A stretch of DNA of 20,399 bases from DASTBU01 sp035711845. GTDB lineage: Bacteria; Acidobacteriota; Vicinamibacteria; Vicinamibacterales; 2-12-FULL-66-21. Numbering within the stretch: the first letter of the stretch is position 1; every line of letters starts with the position of its first letter. The stretch lies in assembly GCA_035711845.1 (NCBI GenBank), contig DASTBU010000067.1:1-20399 (forward strand), read 5' to 3'. Below the pieces are notes generated by a model that saw only the letters and a program-made list of their open reading frames with translations, was not told where the DNA came from and did not search any database. Shown here in pieces: positions 19,158 through 20,399 of the stretch. A program made the position numbers and the translations under genes.

Positions 19158-20389
19158 TTGTCGAACAGCGCGGGGGAGGCCGCGCGCTCTTTCTGCAGAC
19201 GCGCCGACACCCTCTCCACCTCGCGCATCACGCGCAGGATGTTCAGGCCGAGGATCTTCTTCACGTCATCGTCTTTGTAGCCGCGCCGCAGCAGTTCCGC
19301 CGTGAGCGCCGGATACGTCGACACGTCCTCCAGCCCTTCGGGGACGCTCGTGATGCCGTCGAAGTCGCCGCCGAGGCCGAGGTGATCGATGCCGGCGACC
19401 TTGCGGATGTGATCGATGTGATCGGCCACGTCCGCGACCGTCGCGCGCGGCGCCGGGTTGGCCTTGACCCATGCCGCAAGCGCGGTCTTGACCGCGTTCT
19501 CGTCATTGGGTGACAGCTGCTCGAGCCTCGCTTGCTCGGCGGACTGCAGCTTTCCCCATGCCGTGACCTTCGGCGACAGGAACCCCGGCACGAACGTCAC
19601 CATGATGATGCCGCCGTTTTTCGGAAGCATCTGCAAAATGTTGTCTGGAACGTTGCGTGGCACGTCGTTCAGCGCGCGCGCCGACGAGTGCGAGAAGATG
19701 ATCGGCGCGTCGCTGACCCGAATGGCATCGGCCATCGTGTCCGGGGAGACGTGCGAGAGGTCCACCAGCATGCCCAGCCAGTTCATCTCGCGCACGACCT
19801 GCTCGCCGAACGCGGACAGGCCGCCGAGCACTGGCGTGCCGGTGGCCGCGTCGGCCCACGGCAGGTTGCGGGAGTGGGTCAGCGTCATGTAGCGTGCGCC
19901 GAGCCGGTGGAACATGCGGAGCGCCGCGAGCGAGTTGTCGATCGAGTGTCCGCCCTCCATTCCGATCATCGAGGCGATTTTCCCCTTCTCGAAGATGCGT
20001 TCGACGTCGTCTGCCGTGAGCGCCAGCTCGAACGTCTCGGGATACCGCCGCATCATGCGGTGGACGATGTCGATCTGTTCGAGGGTGGCGGTGACGGCCT
20101 GCTGGCCCTGCATTTCGGCGGGGACGTAGACCGACCAGAACTGCCCACCTACTCCGCCGGCGCGGAGCCGCGCGATGTCGGTCATGATCGACGGCTGCGG
20201 GTGCGCGATATCGAGCTTGTCCAGGTCACGGGCCGCGTTCTCGCGGAGCGCCCAGGGATAGTCGTTGTGTCCGTCGATCAGGGGAACGTCCTTGTGGATC
20301 TTCATCGCGCGTTCGACGAGGGCCGTGTCGGCCTGTTGGGCAATCGTCATGGGCAGCAGCATCAGCGTCGCAAGGATCAATCGCGTCAT
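19154..20389 (-). CDS. Exported membrane dipeptidase (peptidase family M19)
   Basis: This 411-residue protein has a signal peptide (about 1-18). The binuclear zinc site of renal-type dipeptidases is complete: H41 and D43 (DGHNDYPWALREN), E145 (GMEGGHSID), H213 (VDLSHVSPDTM), H234 (IIFSHSSARALNDVPRNVPD) and D342 (LGGDFDG). The family hydrolyses dipeptides such as Cys-Gly, some D-amino-acid dipeptides and beta-lactams. With the signal peptide it should act outside the cytoplasm, perhaps in peptide uptake together with the nearby GGT-like enzyme. ATG 20389 is preceded by AGAGG. It is the first gene of the minus-strand group that continues with SGNH (4-base overlap) and VWA. Its promoter lies beyond the window. 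Confidence 0.94.
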   Translation of the reverse strand: MTRLILATLMLLPMTIAQQADTALVERAMKIHKDVPLIDGHNDYPWALRENAARDLDKLDIAHPQPSIMTDIARLRAGGVGGQFWSVYVPAEMQGQQAVTATLEQIDIVHRMMRRYPETFELALTADDVERIFEKGKIASMIGMEGGHSIDNSLAALRMFHRLGARYMTLTHSRNLPWADAATGTPVLGGLSAFGEQVVREMNWLGMLVDLSHVSPDTMADAIRVSDAPIIFSHSSARALNDVPRNVPDNILQMLPKNGGIIMVTFVPGFLSPKVTAWGKLQSAEQARLEQLSPNDENAVKTALAAWVKANPAPRATVADVADHIDHIRKVAGIDHLGLGGDFDGITSVPEGLEDVSTYPALTAELLRRGYKDDDVKKILGLNILRVMREVERVSARLQKERAASPALFDK

Positions 20390-20399
20390 GGCGGCCTCT

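Noticed and set aside
1..20399. tRNA, rRNA or riboswitch genes
   Set aside because: No cloverleaf, rRNA-like conserved block or recognisable riboswitch core was seen by eye; a covariance-model search would be decisive.

Overview
The window is GC-rich, densely packed bacterial DNA, most probably from an Acidobacteriota genome, perhaps Vicinamibacteria-like. The best taxonomic hint is a secreted von Willebrand A protein of the type described as the VWFA-related acidobacterial domain (17486-18412). A transmembrane PknB-like kinase, many secreted hydrolases and GTG starts fit that picture. The placement is inferred from gene content, not from a marker gene. No rRNA, tRNA, transposase, integrase or CRISPR array was seen, and no gene-free stretch exceeds about 280 bases.

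Left part (1-5749): a partial winged-helix regulator (minus strand) runs off the left edge and is divergent from a small HELGH protein. After a leader rich in inverted repeats comes a compact plus-strand operon. It encodes a CHASE2 adenylate cyclase, an exported M48 metalloprotease (ATGA overlap with the cyclase), and an MscS-type channel fused to a cyclic-nucleotide-binding domain. One transcription unit therefore appears to hold a periplasmic sensor, the enzyme that makes cAMP and a channel built to bind it. This is the most interesting system in the window.

Middle (5793-12887): minus-strand genes encode an exported Tyr/Gly/Arg-rich protein with two copies of a 63-residue module, a one-TM protein and a secreted TPR protein. 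A divergent plus-strand gene encodes a small AT-hook protein. An ornithine cyclodeaminase-family gene is divergent from a proline racemase-superfamily gene, which suggests (hydroxy)proline metabolism. A transmembrane Ser/Thr kinase follows behind a long hairpin.

Right part (13012-20389): a secreted gamma-glutamyltransferase-like hydrolase is divergent from an aldehyde:ferredoxin oxidoreductase (tungsten/molybdopterin) followed by a MoaD/ThiS protein. A minus-strand group encodes a membrane-dipeptidase homologue, an SGNH hydrolase (GTGA overlap) and the VWA protein. A candidate 28-residue membrane peptide lies between MoaD and VWA.

Most gene junctions from 5750 onward carry short degenerate tandem arrays, usually with a 7-bp period (sometimes 8-9). 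The unit generally differs from junction to junction, although CATTCAG occurs at two. One array forms a 32-bp stem before the kinase, one appears to supply a Shine-Dalgarno sequence, one is translated inside the TPR gene, and one has perfect 21-bp inverted ends between convergent genes.
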